Under the pieces are notes generated by a model. It searched no databases and was not told the origin of the DNA. It worked only from the letters and a program-made list of their open reading frames with translations. 50,862 bases of DNA from an uncultured Alphaproteobacteria bacterium. Its GTDB lineage: Bacteria > Pseudomonadota > Alphaproteobacteria > Rhodobacterales > Rhodobacteraceae. Shown here piece by piece: positions 39,684 through 48,468 of the stretch. The translations under genes and the position numbers were made by a program. Location: assembly GCA_902586885.1 (NCBI GenBank), contig CACIJG010000013.1, forward strand, positions 1-50,862, given 5' to 3'. Numbering within the stretch: the stretch's first letter is position 1; every line of letters starts with the position of its first letter.

Positions 39684-41354
39684 ATGATTAAAACAACAAA
39701 GTTCTTTTTATTTCTGTTGGTGCTTAATGTTATATTTTTAAAAACTTTGTCTGCAAATTCTGGCTCTTACGTGGCAGGTAAGTTTGCAGAAATGAACAGA
39801 GACTTTTCAAGAGCATCAGACTATTTCATTGATTTGGTTAGCAGAGGAAAAACAACTGATTCAATTTTAGGGAAAGCAATTGTCTATTCATCTATTTCTG
39901 GTGAGTTTGATATCTCGCTAGCTATTGCAAGGAAAATAGATGGCACAAACCTGATTTTTCGCCCTTCTAGCTTATTACTGTTCGCAGACGCGATAAATAA
40001 GAGAGATAAAAAATTATTAACGCAGAGCTTTGCTAAACACAAAAATCAGTTACCCAATTTTTTCAAAAAGATTACAAACTTTTGGATGTTAATAATTAAT
40101 AATAAAAAAGAAGAAGCTTTTAGATTTATTAATTCTATAGAAGTAAATAATGAAACTCAACTCAAAGTGATTCACTACAACCAACTTCTAGGATATGTGT
40201 ACTTTGATGATTATGATCTTGCATCCACCTTGTATCTAAATGGAGAATTTAACGAGTTTTTATTTGACTCCGACTCCGCTTTGGCAATCGCATATTATTT
40301 TTTTAAAAAGGGTAATATTAAAATTTCCGAGGAAATATCGGAAAAAATAAAGAGAGCTACGAACAACACTTATTACTCTTTAAGGTTTCTTGAAACTATA
40401 AAGGGTCTAAAAGACATAAAAAAGTTTGATGTCGATCCATATAAACAACTCGCGGAGATTTTTTTCAGATGGTCTCAAACAACTAACGAACAAGAAAAAG
40501 GCTATGTGACTAAGTTATTCTATTTAAGCTTAGCACTTCATGCATCGAGATCTTCGACGTTTTTTAAGCTAAAATTAGCCGAAATACTTGTAAAATTAGA
40601 TAACAATAACTTAGTTGTGCGTGGTTTGGAAGATATTCAAGGCACAGACATTTTTTATTTAGACACAATTTTACAACATGTTACCGCATTAACTCAAAAT
40701 GATCAGAGAAAAAAAGCTGAAATTATTATTAATAAACTTTTAGAAAAAAATTATTATAGTTCAGAGATCCTTAAATTTTATGGAAATGTTCAAAGAAAAA
40801 ATTTCCTTTATTCTGACTCAATTTCAACTTACACCAAAGCACTTGAAGCCGCTGAAAATGAAGGGAATTTAAAAGAAACTTGGTCAATTTTATTTTTAAG
40901 AGGTATTGCGTATGAAAGGCAAAAAAATTGGAGTTTTGCTGAAAAAGACTTTATAAGAGCCTTGGAAATTAATCCCGATCAACCACAAATTTTGAACTAC
41001 ATGGGTTATAGCCTTTTAGAGAGAAAAGAAAAGCTGGATCAGGCTATGAGAATGATATTAAAAGCTAATGAAAAAGCACCCGACAGTTATCATATAATTG
41101 ACTCCTTGGGATGGGCTTTTTATAGAATTGGAAATTTTGAGGAAGCTCTTTTTCATTTAGAAAGAGCTATGGCATTAGAGTCTCTTGACCCTATTGTGAA
41201 TGATCATTTGGGAGACACCTTTTGGAAATTGGATCGAAAAAGGGAGGCTAGATTTCAGTGGAAAAAAGCGCTTAATCTGGATCCGGATGAGAAAGACGCA
41301 AAAAAAATAAAGGAGAAAATAAAATTTGGTTTGATTGATACAACATCAAATTAA
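39684..41354 (+). CDS. Secreted tetratricopeptide-repeat protein
   Basis: A 556-residue protein starting at ATG 39684; the longer open frame upstream only shadows the ETF-QO coding end. It opens with a signal peptide (KFFLFLLVLNVIFLKTLSA, about residues 5-23) and is helical throughout. The last 150 residues carry clear TPR units, for example FLRGIAYERQKNWSFAEKDF, NYMGYSLLERKEKLDQAMRM and DSLGWAFYRIGNFEEALFHL, ending with GDTFWKLDRKREARFQWKKA. It is likely periplasmic or outer-membrane attached and acts as a scaffold; partners are not known. Homologues lie between the ETF-QO gene and ispE in other alphaproteobacteria. Confidence 0.88.
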   Translation: MIKTTKFFLFLLVLNVIFLKTLSANSGSYVAGKFAEMNRDFSRASDYFIDLVSRGKTTDSILGKAIVYSSISGEFDISLAIARKIDGTNLIFRPSSLLLFADAINKRDKKLLTQSFAKHKNQLPNFFKKITNFWMLIINNKKEEAFRFINSIEVNNETQLKVIHYNQLLGYVYFDDYDLASTLYLNGEFNEFLFDSDSALAIAYYFFKKGNIKISEEISEKIKRATNNTYYSLRFLETIKGLKDIKKFDVDPYKQLAEIFFRWSQTTNEQEKGYVTKLFYLSLALHASRSSTFFKLKLAEILVKLDNNNLVVRGLEDIQGTDIFYLDTILQHVTALTQNDQRKKAEIIINKLLEKNYYSSEILKFYGNVQRKNFLYSDSISTYTKALEAAENEGNLKETWSILFLRGIAYERQKNWSFAEKDFIRALEINPDQPQILNYMGYSLLERKEKLDQAMRMILKANEKAPDSYHIIDSLGWAFYRIGNFEEALFHLERAMALESLDPIVNDHLGDTFWKLDRKREARFQWKKALNLDPDEKDAKKIKEKIKFGLIDTTSN

Positions 41355-41370
41355 AGAAATAATTCATAAA

Positions 41371-42219
41371 ATGAAAGACTCTACAGAACTAGTTTTTGCG
41401 AACGCTAAAGTTAATCTGGCTCTTCACGTTACAGGCAGGCGAAGTGATAATTATCATTTACTTGATAGCTTGGTAGTGTTTCCAAAAATCAAAGATAAAT
41501 TAATGATTAAAGAGGCAAATAATTTCAGTGTATCTATTGGAGGAGAGTTTTCCGATTTGGTAGACCCAGAAGAAAACTCGGTTATAAAAGCATACGATTT
41601 AGTAAAGGATAAACTTCAGTCAAACTTTTCTATCCATTTGGAGAAAAATATACCTGTTGGAGCTGGATTGGGTGGTGGGTCAGCCGATTCTGCAGCGATT
41701 TTGAGGTATTTTAAAAAGAAATATAAAATAGAAATTCCTAAGAGTGAAATGATTGCCCAAATAGGAGCTGATGTTCCTGTTTGCTTGTCAGAGAAATTCC
41801 AAAGAGTTAGAGGTATTGGAGAAATTACAGAAGAAATTTATGAGAATAATTTGGAACTATGGATGGTTCTGGTTAATCCAAGAATTAACGTCTCAACTAG
41901 GAAAATATTTCAATCACTAAAAGAAACAGAAAATAAGGGTCTTGAAAGATTCCAAAGGTTTAAAACTAGTAAAGACTTTATCAAGTATTTACTGAGGCAA
42001 AGGAATGATCTTCAGAGCGTAGCTTGTGAAAAATATCCAGAAATAAAATGTGTTCTTGATGCAATTTTGGAGACAAAAAATAATTTGTTGGCAAGGATGA
42101 CAGGTTCTGGCTCTACTTGTTTTGGTCTCTATTCCAAAATGGAAGATGTCTTAAGAGCACAGGAAAACATGAGAGAGAAATTCAAAAGTTGGTGGGTGAA
42201 ATATTCAAAAGTCTTCTAA
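41371..42219 (+). CDS. ispE: 4-diphosphocytidyl-2-C-methyl-D-erythritol kinase
   Basis: GHMP kinase of the non-mevalonate isoprenoid pathway. I start it at ATG 41371, 16 bases after the TPR gene; the frame continues further up to a TTG but the first conserved segment is ANAKVNLALHVTGRRSDNYHLLD. The 282 residues include the ATP-binding glycine-rich VGAGLGGGSADSAAIL, the GADVPVCLS segment and MTGSGSTCFGLY near the end. The product feeds polyprenyl diphosphate synthase, encoded convergently with a four-base stop overlap. Confidence 0.93.
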   Translation: MKDSTELVFANAKVNLALHVTGRRSDNYHLLDSLVVFPKIKDKLMIKEANNFSVSIGGEFSDLVDPEENSVIKAYDLVKDKLQSNFSIHLEKNIPVGAGLGGGSADSAAILRYFKKKYKIEIPKSEMIAQIGADVPVCLSEKFQRVRGIGEITEEIYENNLELWMVLVNPRINVSTRKIFQSLKETENKGLERFQRFKTSKDFIKYLLRQRNDLQSVACEKYPEIKCVLDAILETKNNLLARMTGSGSTCFGLYSKMEDVLRAQENMREKFKSWWVKYSKVF

Positions 42220-43211
42220 GCATTTCTAGCAACTATCTCGGAGGCAAGATCTATCAGCAAACCTCTCATCTCAGAGTCGGGCAATTCTTTTAGTGAAAAA
42301 ACGGCCCTCTCTGACCAGCTTGCTGCTTGGCTTAAAGTGAATTTTAAAGACCTAGTTCTATGTAGAATTTCTAACACACGTTCAAAATCACCGGTTTTTG
42401 AAATACCTTTCTCAAAAATTTCCTTAAGTAAAAGTTTTTCAGAATTTGATGCATTTTTCATAGCATGAATAATTGGGAGAGTAATTTTCTGTTCATTGAA
42501 GTCATCTCCCGTGTTTTTACCAATGGCACTTTTACTTCCAATGTAATCAAGATAATCGTCTATTAGTTGAAAGCTTATCCCAACAAACTCACCATACTTT
42601 GTAACTGCTTCTATATTTTCTTTTTTTGTATTGGTTAAAATAGAGCTTGCATGACATGCGGCAATAAAAAGCGCAGCGGTTTTGCTTTTTATAACGTCCA
42701 TATATTGCTCTTCAGTTGTTTTTATATTTCTTGACATACCCATTTGAAGAATCTCTCCCTGGGAAATTATTGCTGATGCATTAGAAAGTATTTTCATTAC
42801 TGGCAGGGAATTTGTTCTTACCATTAGCTGGAAAGCTCTGGAAAAAAGGAAATCTCCAACAAGAACAGCTGATTTATTGTCCCAGACAAGGTTTGCAGTG
42901 GTCTTTCCTCTACGCTTTTCGCTACCATCTATAACATCATCATGTAAAAGGGTAGCAGAATGAACATATTCGATTGCAGTTGCTAAATATGTGTCTGAGT
43001 CACCTTTATAGTTAAACAAATCTGCTACAGCTAATGTTAAAAGTGGACGTATTCTTTTTCCACCGGACTTTACTAAATGCGAAGCGATGTTTTGTATAAC
43101 TGGAGCCTTTTCTGCTTTCAAGTAACTTTCAATCAGCTCACTCGTAGACAAAACTTTTGCTCCTAAGTTGTCAGAAATTTGCGTTAAAATCGAATTCAAT
43201 TTTTGCTCCAT
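42216..43211 (-). CDS. Long-chain polyprenyl diphosphate synthase (ubiquinone tail)
   Basis: Trans-prenyltransferase of the IspB/DdsA type that builds the ubiquinone side chain. I start it at ATG 43211 (331 residues), since the 35 residues above it are unlike the family. The first aspartate-rich motif is DDVID at 91-95 in HSATLLHDDVIDGSEKRRG, and the second is FQLIDDYLDYIG. The residue five before the first Asp is Ala, a small residue, which fits a long-chain (octa- or decaprenyl) product. KSGGKRIRPLLTL precedes. It is divergent from a methyltransferase gene. Confidence 0.93.
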   Translation of the reverse strand: MEQKLNSILTQISDNLGAKVLSTSELIESYLKAEKAPVIQNIASHLVKSGGKRIRPLLTLAVADLFNYKGDSDTYLATAIEYVHSATLLHDDVIDGSEKRRGKTTANLVWDNKSAVLVGDFLFSRAFQLMVRTNSLPVMKILSNASAIISQGEILQMGMSRNIKTTEEQYMDVIKSKTAALFIAACHASSILTNTKKENIEAVTKYGEFVGISFQLIDDYLDYIGSKSAIGKNTGDDFNEQKITLPIIHAMKNASNSEKLLLKEIFEKGISKTGDFERVLEILHRTRSLKFTLSQAASWSERAVFSLKELPDSEMRGLLIDLASEIVARNA

Positions 43212-43304
43212 ATTCAAAATAAGAATATTCAAATAACATTTACCTATTAAAATAGGTAATATTAAAAGAAAAACTACTCCTTTATTATTTTTTATGTGAG
43301 AAGA

Positions 43305-44054
43305 ATGCAAACTCAAACTACTAAGAATAAGTTTCTCGGCGATAGACTGGATATTTTTCAGTTTTCAGAAGGATTTAGGGGAACAACAGATACGGTGTTA
43401 TTAGCAGCATCTATAAAAGCGTCATCAGGAGAAAAAGTTCTTGAATTGGGTTGTGGCGTGGGGGTTGGACTTTGTTGTCTTTTATCTAGATTGAGTGGGC
43501 TTGATGCATATGGAATTGAAATAGATCGAAATGCTGCCAATCTTTGTAAAGAGAATTTGAAAATTAATCAATTGCAGGCCACAATAATCAACTCTGATTT
43601 ATCAAATAAAGCAATAAAGATAAATGAAATTTCGTTTGACCATATTTTCATGAATCCACCTTTCTTCAAGGAAGGAATGGTAAAAAAGATCTCGAAGAAA
43701 TCGATCAGCATAGCAAAAATTGAGGTTTTAAAACTTGAGTCATGGATAAGAGTGGCTTCTAGGAGATGCAAGCATAGAGGAAAAATTACGATTATACAGA
43801 GAAGCGATAGGCTTCCAGAGATATTAAGTCTTTTGAAGGATAGTTTTGGTTCTATTAAGGTATTACCATTATCCTCCTTTAAAGGAGATCCTACGAAAAC
43901 GGTTATTGTGCAAGCCACAAAGGGTAGTAAGGGGATTTTTAAATTATATCCTCAAAAAAATATACATATAAGAACAGGAAAGGGGAAAGAGGCAACCTAT
44001 GAAGATGAATTTAGAGGAATATTGTGGAACGGGAAGGCCCTACACTTTAATTAA
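43305..44054 (+). CDS. TrmN6/YfiC-type N6-adenine methyltransferase
   Basis: A SAM-dependent methyltransferase of the tRNA1(Val) (adenine-37-N6) type. VLELGCGVGVGLCCLLSRL is motif I, DAYGIEIDRNAANLCKENL motif II, and IFMNPPFFKEG the NPPF catalytic motif of N6-adenine or related methyltransferases. I favour the ATG at 43305 (249 residues) over the GTG at 43296 because GAGAAGA precedes it, but either is possible. tRNA as substrate is assumed from the family. It diverges from the polyprenyl synthase gene, a pairing seen in other alphaproteobacteria. Confidence 0.85.
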   Translation: MQTQTTKNKFLGDRLDIFQFSEGFRGTTDTVLLAASIKASSGEKVLELGCGVGVGLCCLLSRLSGLDAYGIEIDRNAANLCKENLKINQLQATIINSDLSNKAIKINEISFDHIFMNPPFFKEGMVKKISKKSISIAKIEVLKLESWIRVASRRCKHRGKITIIQRSDRLPEILSLLKDSFGSIKVLPLSSFKGDPTKTVIVQATKGSKGIFKLYPQKNIHIRTGKGKEATYEDEFRGILWNGKALHFN

Positions 44055-44065
44055 ATAATAAATTT

Positions 44066-44084
44066 ATCTTTTTTAAAGATTTTT
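44066..44084 (+). terminator. Weak candidate terminator after the methyltransferase gene
   Basis: ATCTTT-TTT-AAAGAT followed by TTTT lies 12 bases after the stop. The stem has six pairs but only one G-C, so folding would be weak. Confidence 0.3.
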
Positions 44085-44259
44085 AACTCCGCGTTTCTAT
44101 TAAGCCATAAAACTTTTCCAACCAGCCAAATTTTAGTTACACCTATCTAAGAAATTATTGGCAACTGACAAGAGGTGAGTTTTTGACTTATAAAATATTG
44201 TTAATTTAGAGTTAAAATAAACAGTTCTCTAAGGTAACGAAGACCACAAATTCATAAAA

Positions 44260-44841
44260 TTATATATTTTCTATTTTTAAGAGAGCATTAAAAAACTCGT
44301 AAATCTCCTCTTTTCGCCAGTCTATGTCACCTAAAATACGACCTACCTCTTTTCCTTTAGAATTAATTATTATCGTAGTAGGTAATCCGATGACTTTATA
44401 AGAGATAGCAGTTTTCCCTGATGGATCTCTATATTTTGGAAGTTCATCAATCTCGTTCTTAAGAAAAAAATCTTCTATGTGAGAAATTGAGTTTCTGCCT
44501 GATGCTATTGTTATTATTTCAATTTTATCTTTTCTAAATTTTTTTGCTAAATGATTGAGAGAAGGCATTTCTTTTTTACATGGTGCGCACCAAGTTGCCC
44601 AGAAATTAATTATTAAAATTTTTTGTTCAGTATTAATCTCTACTATATTATTTTGGCTATCTATAGTTTTTAAGGAATTGACCTTATTTTTTTCTTTGAT
44701 GAATAAAAATTTTTTAAGATCATCTTTTATATAGTTTTTTAAACCATTTTCGTAGATACTGCCTCCAATAGCGTTAAAAGGTATAAACAATTTGTAAGTG
44801 AGAATAAGTAGGAAAAGAAGTATATTTGAATAGGGTCTCAT
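44260..44841 (-). CDS. TlpA-like periplasmic thiol:disulfide oxidoreductase
   Basis: A thioredoxin-fold protein of 193 residues from ATG 44841, with one N-terminal hydrophobic segment (SNILLFLLILTYKLFI, residues 5-20) that is a signal anchor or signal peptide, so it acts in the periplasm. The active site is WCAPC, C85 and C88, followed by KKEMPSLN, and the cis-proline loop is VIGLPTTIII. The longer frame begins 8 codons upstream with no conserved residues. TlpA and ResA relatives reduce apocytochrome cysteines or copper-binding proteins; which is the case here is not known. argH starts 27 bases away on the other strand. Confidence 0.88.
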   Translation of the reverse strand: MRPYSNILLFLLILTYKLFIPFNAIGGSIYENGLKNYIKDDLKKFLFIKEKNKVNSLKTIDSQNNIVEINTEQKILIINFWATWCAPCKKEMPSLNHLAKKFRKDKIEIITIASGRNSISHIEDFFLKNEIDELPKYRDPSGKTAISYKVIGLPTTIIINSKGKEVGRILGDIDWRKEEIYEFFNALLKIENI

Positions 44842-44855
44842 GCCTTTGTTATAGT
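44826..44855 (+). promoter_or_regulatory. Candidate argH promoter overlapping the tlpA-like start
   Basis: TTGAAT (44826-44831) and TATAGT (44850-44855, five of six consensus bases) are separated by 18 bases and lie just before argH. The -35 is inside the first codons of the divergent tlpA-like gene. The predicted start, near 44862, would leave a leader of only about 7 bases before the argH ATG. Confidence 0.4.
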
Positions 44856-44868
44856 GTTGGAACAAAAA

Positions 44869-46266
44869 ATGTCTAATAAGAAAATTTCAAATAAGATGTG
44901 GGGAGGACGTTTTAACGATCAAACACTGCCTTTGATGGAGGAGATCAACTCATCTATAGATATAGATAAGCGATTAGCGTTAGTTGATATTATGGGGTCG
45001 AGAGCTCATGTAAAAATGCTTGCTCAAACAAAGATAGTTAAACAGGCCACTAAGCAAAAAATTCTTAAGGGGCTTGATCAGATTGAGAAAGAAATTATTT
45101 CGGGTAAATTTTCATACAAGAAATCACTTGAAGATATACATATGAATATAGAGTCGCGGTTGCAGAAAATTATTGGGAATGAAGCGGGCATGTTACATAC
45201 GGCTAGATCAAGAAATGATCAAGTTGTAACCGATTTCAGAATTTGGATAAGAGAATCGATTGACAAAATAAACAAGGAGCTCAAGCTTTTAAAGAAAACT
45301 TTTGTCGAATTAGCTGAAAAGAACTTTGAGGCCATATTCCCTGGCTATACACATATGCAAATAGCTCAGCCAGTAAAATTTAGTCATCATATGCTTGCTT
45401 ATGTTGAGATGTTTCATAGAGACGAATTGAGATTTTATGAGACAAGAAAAAGATTAAATGAATGCCCTCTAGGTGCAGCAGCTTTAGCTGGAACTTCATA
45501 TCCAATTGATAGGGAATATACGGCTAAAGAGCTAGGCTTCGATAGTCCAATGAGAAATAGTATGGATGCCGTTTCAGATAGAGATTTTGTTATTGAGTTT
45601 ATTTTTAATGCTTCTATGTGCATGATGCATTTTAGCAGATTAGCAGAGGAATTAATTATTTGGAGTTCTTCGGAGTTTAAATTTATAGATTTGCCAGACA
45701 ATCTTGTTACAGGATCGTCGATCATGCCGCAAAAGAAAAACCCAGATGCTGCAGAATTAATAAGAGCAAAATCTGGTAGAGTTTATGGAGCATTAATTTC
45801 GCAGCTGACTATGATGAAGGGATTACCTCTGTGCTATTCAAAGGATATGCAAGAGGATAAACAGTCAGCATTTGATGCGTTTGACACATTGATCCTAGTA
45901 ATAAAAATTACCAATTTGCTTATTGGATCTATTCAAATAAATAAAGAAAATATGGAAAAACAAGCAGAAAATGGTTTCTCAACCGCTACAGATTTAGCGG
46001 ATTGGTTAGTAAAAAACCTTAATATTCCCTTTAGAGAATCACATAGAGTTACAGGTAGAATAGTTAATTTTGCGGTAAAAAATGATATGAAATTATCAGA
46101 ATTTGGGTTATCTGATTTAAAAAAATTTGACCCAAGAATAAATAAGGACGTTTTTAACATTCTTAAAGCTAAGAGCTCAGTTGAATCCCGTAATAGTTAT
46201 GGAGGAACTTCATCAGTGCAAGTTAAAAAGCAATTGCGTTATTGGAAGAAACGGCTAAATGATTAA
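44869..46266 (+). CDS. argH: Argininosuccinate lyase
   Basis: Cleaves argininosuccinate to arginine and fumarate. From ATG 44869 the protein is 465 residues, starting MSNKKISNKMWGGRFNDQTL; WGGRF is the usual opening. Further landmarks are HMNIESRLQKIIG, MLHTARSRNDQVVTDFRIWI, FPGYTHMQIAQPVKFSHHM and the fumarase/lyase family signature GSSIMPQKKNPD. The C-terminal GGTSSVQVKKQL is typical. The last 8 bases overlap the ATG of the small lipoprotein gene lptM. Confidence 0.96.
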   Translation: MSNKKISNKMWGGRFNDQTLPLMEEINSSIDIDKRLALVDIMGSRAHVKMLAQTKIVKQATKQKILKGLDQIEKEIISGKFSYKKSLEDIHMNIESRLQKIIGNEAGMLHTARSRNDQVVTDFRIWIRESIDKINKELKLLKKTFVELAEKNFEAIFPGYTHMQIAQPVKFSHHMLAYVEMFHRDELRFYETRKRLNECPLGAAALAGTSYPIDREYTAKELGFDSPMRNSMDAVSDRDFVIEFIFNASMCMMHFSRLAEELIIWSSSEFKFIDLPDNLVTGSSIMPQKKNPDAAELIRAKSGRVYGALISQLTMMKGLPLCYSKDMQEDKQSAFDAFDTLILVIKITNLLIGSIQINKENMEKQAENGFSTATDLADWLVKNLNIPFRESHRVTGRIVNFAVKNDMKLSEFGLSDLKKFDPRINKDVFNILKAKSSVESRNSYGGTSSVQVKKQLRYWKKRLND

Positions 46267-46378
46267 GACGATAATAATATTATTAATAACACTTTTTTCT
46301 TATTTAAGTTTGGTAAGCTGCGGTATTAAATCACCGCCCTTTCTAGAAAATGACGCAGAAGTAGCAAGAAATGGTTGA
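46259..46378 (+). CDS. lptM: LptM-like small lipoprotein (39 residues)
   Basis: A gene too short for usual ORF cutoffs. ATG 46259 overlaps the argH end by 8 bases and the stop at 46376-46378 overlaps the lysA start by 8 bases. The product is MIKTIIILLITLFSYLSLVS followed by CGIKSPPFLENDAEVARNG: a hydrophobic signal, the lipobox LVSC with C21 as the lipidation site, and CGIKSPP matching the CGxKGPL/P motif of LptM (YifL), an outer-membrane lipoprotein that helps LptD mature for LPS transport. In other alphaproteobacteria such a lipoprotein lies between argH and lysA. Lgt encoded at 12348 would modify it. Role by family only. Confidence 0.85.
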   Translation: MIKTIIILLITLFSYLSLVSCGIKSPPFLENDAEVARNG

Positions 46379-47624
46379 ATGTCTTAGCTATAGAAAGAGT
46401 GAGCTCCAGATGGAAAAAGTAGAAGTTTCCAAAGTAGTGAAAGAAATTCAGACTCCATTTTATTTGTATTCACGATCCCAAATTATTTATAATTTTTCTA
46501 AATTTTCGCAGGCCGTGTCATCATTGGATAATTTGATATGCTATTCCATCAAAGCCAACGGAAATCTTTCAGTAATAAAAGCTATTGCTGAGTTAGGCGG
46601 TGGAGCTGATGTAGTTTCCTTGGGTGAATATAAAAGGGCAATGAAAGCGGGAATTGATAGTAGCAAGATTGTTTTTTCGGGAGTAGGAAAGCAGGATTTT
46701 GAAATTTCAGAGTCTTTAAAATGTGGGTTGCTTCAATTTAATGTTGAAAGTGTTTCTGAATTAGAAATGATTAATGAGATTTCATCCAACTTGGGTAAAA
46801 TTGCTCCAATTGCTTTCAGGGTAAATCCTGATATTGATGCGGGTACTCATGAGGGAATATCAACGGGAAAGGCAGACAATAAATTTGGAATTCCTTTGAA
46901 TGACGCATTAAAAATATATCAATATGCCAATAGTCTGCAAAACGTTAAAATTGTTGGTATAGATGTCCATATTGGAAGTCAGATTAGTGACCTAAGATCT
47001 TTTGAGAAAACGTTTTCTCATTTATCGAATCTATTAGAGAGATTAAAAAAAGAAAAAATCGCAATAAAGCATATAGATGTTGGGGGAGGCTTGGGAATAA
47101 AGTACTCAGAAACAGATTCTGTCCCAGATATCATTGAATACGGAAGAATTATTGAAAGAGCTTTAGGAAATTTAGGATGTAAAATTATATTTGAACCTGG
47201 CAGATATATTGTAGGAAATGCAGGTCTTTTGGTTACAAAAGTGATTTATAAAAAACGTGGTGAAAAAAAAGATTTCGTAATTCTAGATTGTGCAATGAAT
47301 GATTTTTTTAGGCCTGCCTTATATGGGGCCAATCATAGGATTATACCTTTAAAGAAGAAAATTGGTAAAATCTTAGTAGATATAGTGGGCCCAGTTTGCG
47401 AAACCACCGACACCTTTCTAAAGGATCACAAATTTGATAACATTGCTGAAGGTGAGTTTTGTGCGTTTATGGATGTAGGGGCATATGGGGCTGTACTTTC
47501 ATCTGAATATAACTCGAGACCACTTATACCTGAAGTAATGGTATCTCATGCGGAATTCCATGTTGTAAGAAAGAGGCCATCTTTTGAGGATATGATTGAA
47601 AGGGAGTTTATGCCAGAGTGGTAA
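46371..47624 (+). CDS. lysA: Diaminopimelate decarboxylase
   Basis: PLP enzyme converting meso-diaminopimelate to lysine. The 417 residues start MVECLSYRKSELQMEKVEVS, aligning with the FxYxxGxLxxExVxL opening of alphaproteobacterial LysA, so the start at 46371 is supported even though it lies within lptM. The PLP lysine is K61 in YSIKANGN; later GVDVHIGSQI, the glycine-rich DVGGGLGI, EPGRYIVGNAG and the active-site cysteine region GPVCETTDTF, MDVGAYGAV are all present. It completes the pathway of dapD and dapE (22168-24167). Confidence 0.96.
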   Translation: MVECLSYRKSELQMEKVEVSKVVKEIQTPFYLYSRSQIIYNFSKFSQAVSSLDNLICYSIKANGNLSVIKAIAELGGGADVVSLGEYKRAMKAGIDSSKIVFSGVGKQDFEISESLKCGLLQFNVESVSELEMINEISSNLGKIAPIAFRVNPDIDAGTHEGISTGKADNKFGIPLNDALKIYQYANSLQNVKIVGIDVHIGSQISDLRSFEKTFSHLSNLLERLKKEKIAIKHIDVGGGLGIKYSETDSVPDIIEYGRIIERALGNLGCKIIFEPGRYIVGNAGLLVTKVIYKKRGEKKDFVILDCAMNDFFRPALYGANHRIIPLKKKIGKILVDIVGPVCETTDTFLKDHKFDNIAEGEFCAFMDVGAYGAVLSSEYNSRPLIPEVMVSHAEFHVVRKRPSFEDMIEREFMPEW

Positions 47625-48375
47625 GAAAGAATTGAGAAATTTTAAAATATATATTTTTTATAATCTCAAAAATTATATCAGAGTAATAATAAATTTTAGT
47701 TAAAAGTTGTTCTGCAATAGGAAAACGGGTAACAATTTCTTCACCAAAAATAAACATCAAGCTCGCTGAAAATATTAAAAAAACCAAGATACTCGATATA
47801 TATAGAATAAGTCGGTTATCTTTTTTCTGTGTCGCATGTGCAGGCGTATCTGATCCTGTATCTTCACGAGCCTTCTTAAGTAGTTCTGTAGATTCTCGTA
47901 ATCTTTTCTCAATTTCAATTTCCTTATTATTTCTCTTTTCAACAGAATTAGCATTTTCCTCTTCTGAGGTGTCTGATTGTCTTCTTAAGTCTGGAAAATT
48001 CTGGGTTGGTCCATTCTCTGTAGCTGCCTCAGAGTTTTCGGCGGTTTCAAAGTTGAAAGTTACTTCGCTTTTTTCTTTAGCCTCTAAAAGTTTTTTATCA
48101 CTATTTTTAGTCCCAAAGCTGTTGTCAATCTCTGCTAATGCCAAGGAACTTAAAAGTTGAGATTGATTCTTCAGATCATCGATTGATAGAGCACTCATCC
48201 CCTTTTCATTTGCTTCCTCGAATCCTTCATTAACTTCAGATTTTTCCTCTCTAAGACCGTCTGTCCATGAGGATTTGCATTTATAGCAGATAAATTTTAC
48301 TGTGAGTCTAGCGTTAGAGCGTTCACTTACTTGATACTCTGCTTTACAATCTGGACAAAAAACGTGCATATTCAT
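47608..48375 (-). CDS. MJ0042-type zinc-ribbon protein with C-terminal membrane segment
   Basis: A 255-residue protein from ATG 48375; the longer frame upstream is hydrophobic and unlike the family. It opens with the MJ0042 zinc ribbon: FCPDCKAEYQVSE, then FICYKCKSSW, four cysteines arranged as two CxxC pairs. A long, acidic, low-complexity middle follows, rich in Glu, Ser and Asn, then one hydrophobic segment (LILYISSILVFLIFSASLMF) near residue 190-210 and a short hydrophobic tail. Such proteins are found in most alphaproteobacteria with unknown function. An alternative start at ATG 48369 is possible. The C-terminal codons overlap lysA by 17 bases. Confidence 0.8.
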   Translation of the reverse strand: MNMHVFCPDCKAEYQVSERSNARLTVKFICYKCKSSWTDGLREEKSEVNEGFEEANEKGMSALSIDDLKNQSQLLSSLALAEIDNSFGTKNSDKKLLEAKEKSEVTFNFETAENSEAATENGPTQNFPDLRRQSDTSEEENANSVEKRNNKEIEIEKRLRESTELLKKAREDTGSDTPAHATQKKDNRLILYISSILVFLIFSASLMFIFGEEIVTRFPIAEQLLTKIYYYSDIIFEIIKNIYFKISQFFLTTLA

Positions 48376-48468
48376 GGATAAATTTCTAAATATAATTCTT
48401 TTAATAATAAAGCAAAGATAACATTTTATAAATATTAATTTTATTTTGAGAGTAATAAAAAGAAACAT

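Noticed and set aside
43212-43316. A 35-residue extension of the polyprenyl synthase frame with a hydrophobic stretch.
   Set aside because: It overlaps the divergent methyltransferase start, and homologues begin close to the internal ATG at 43211.
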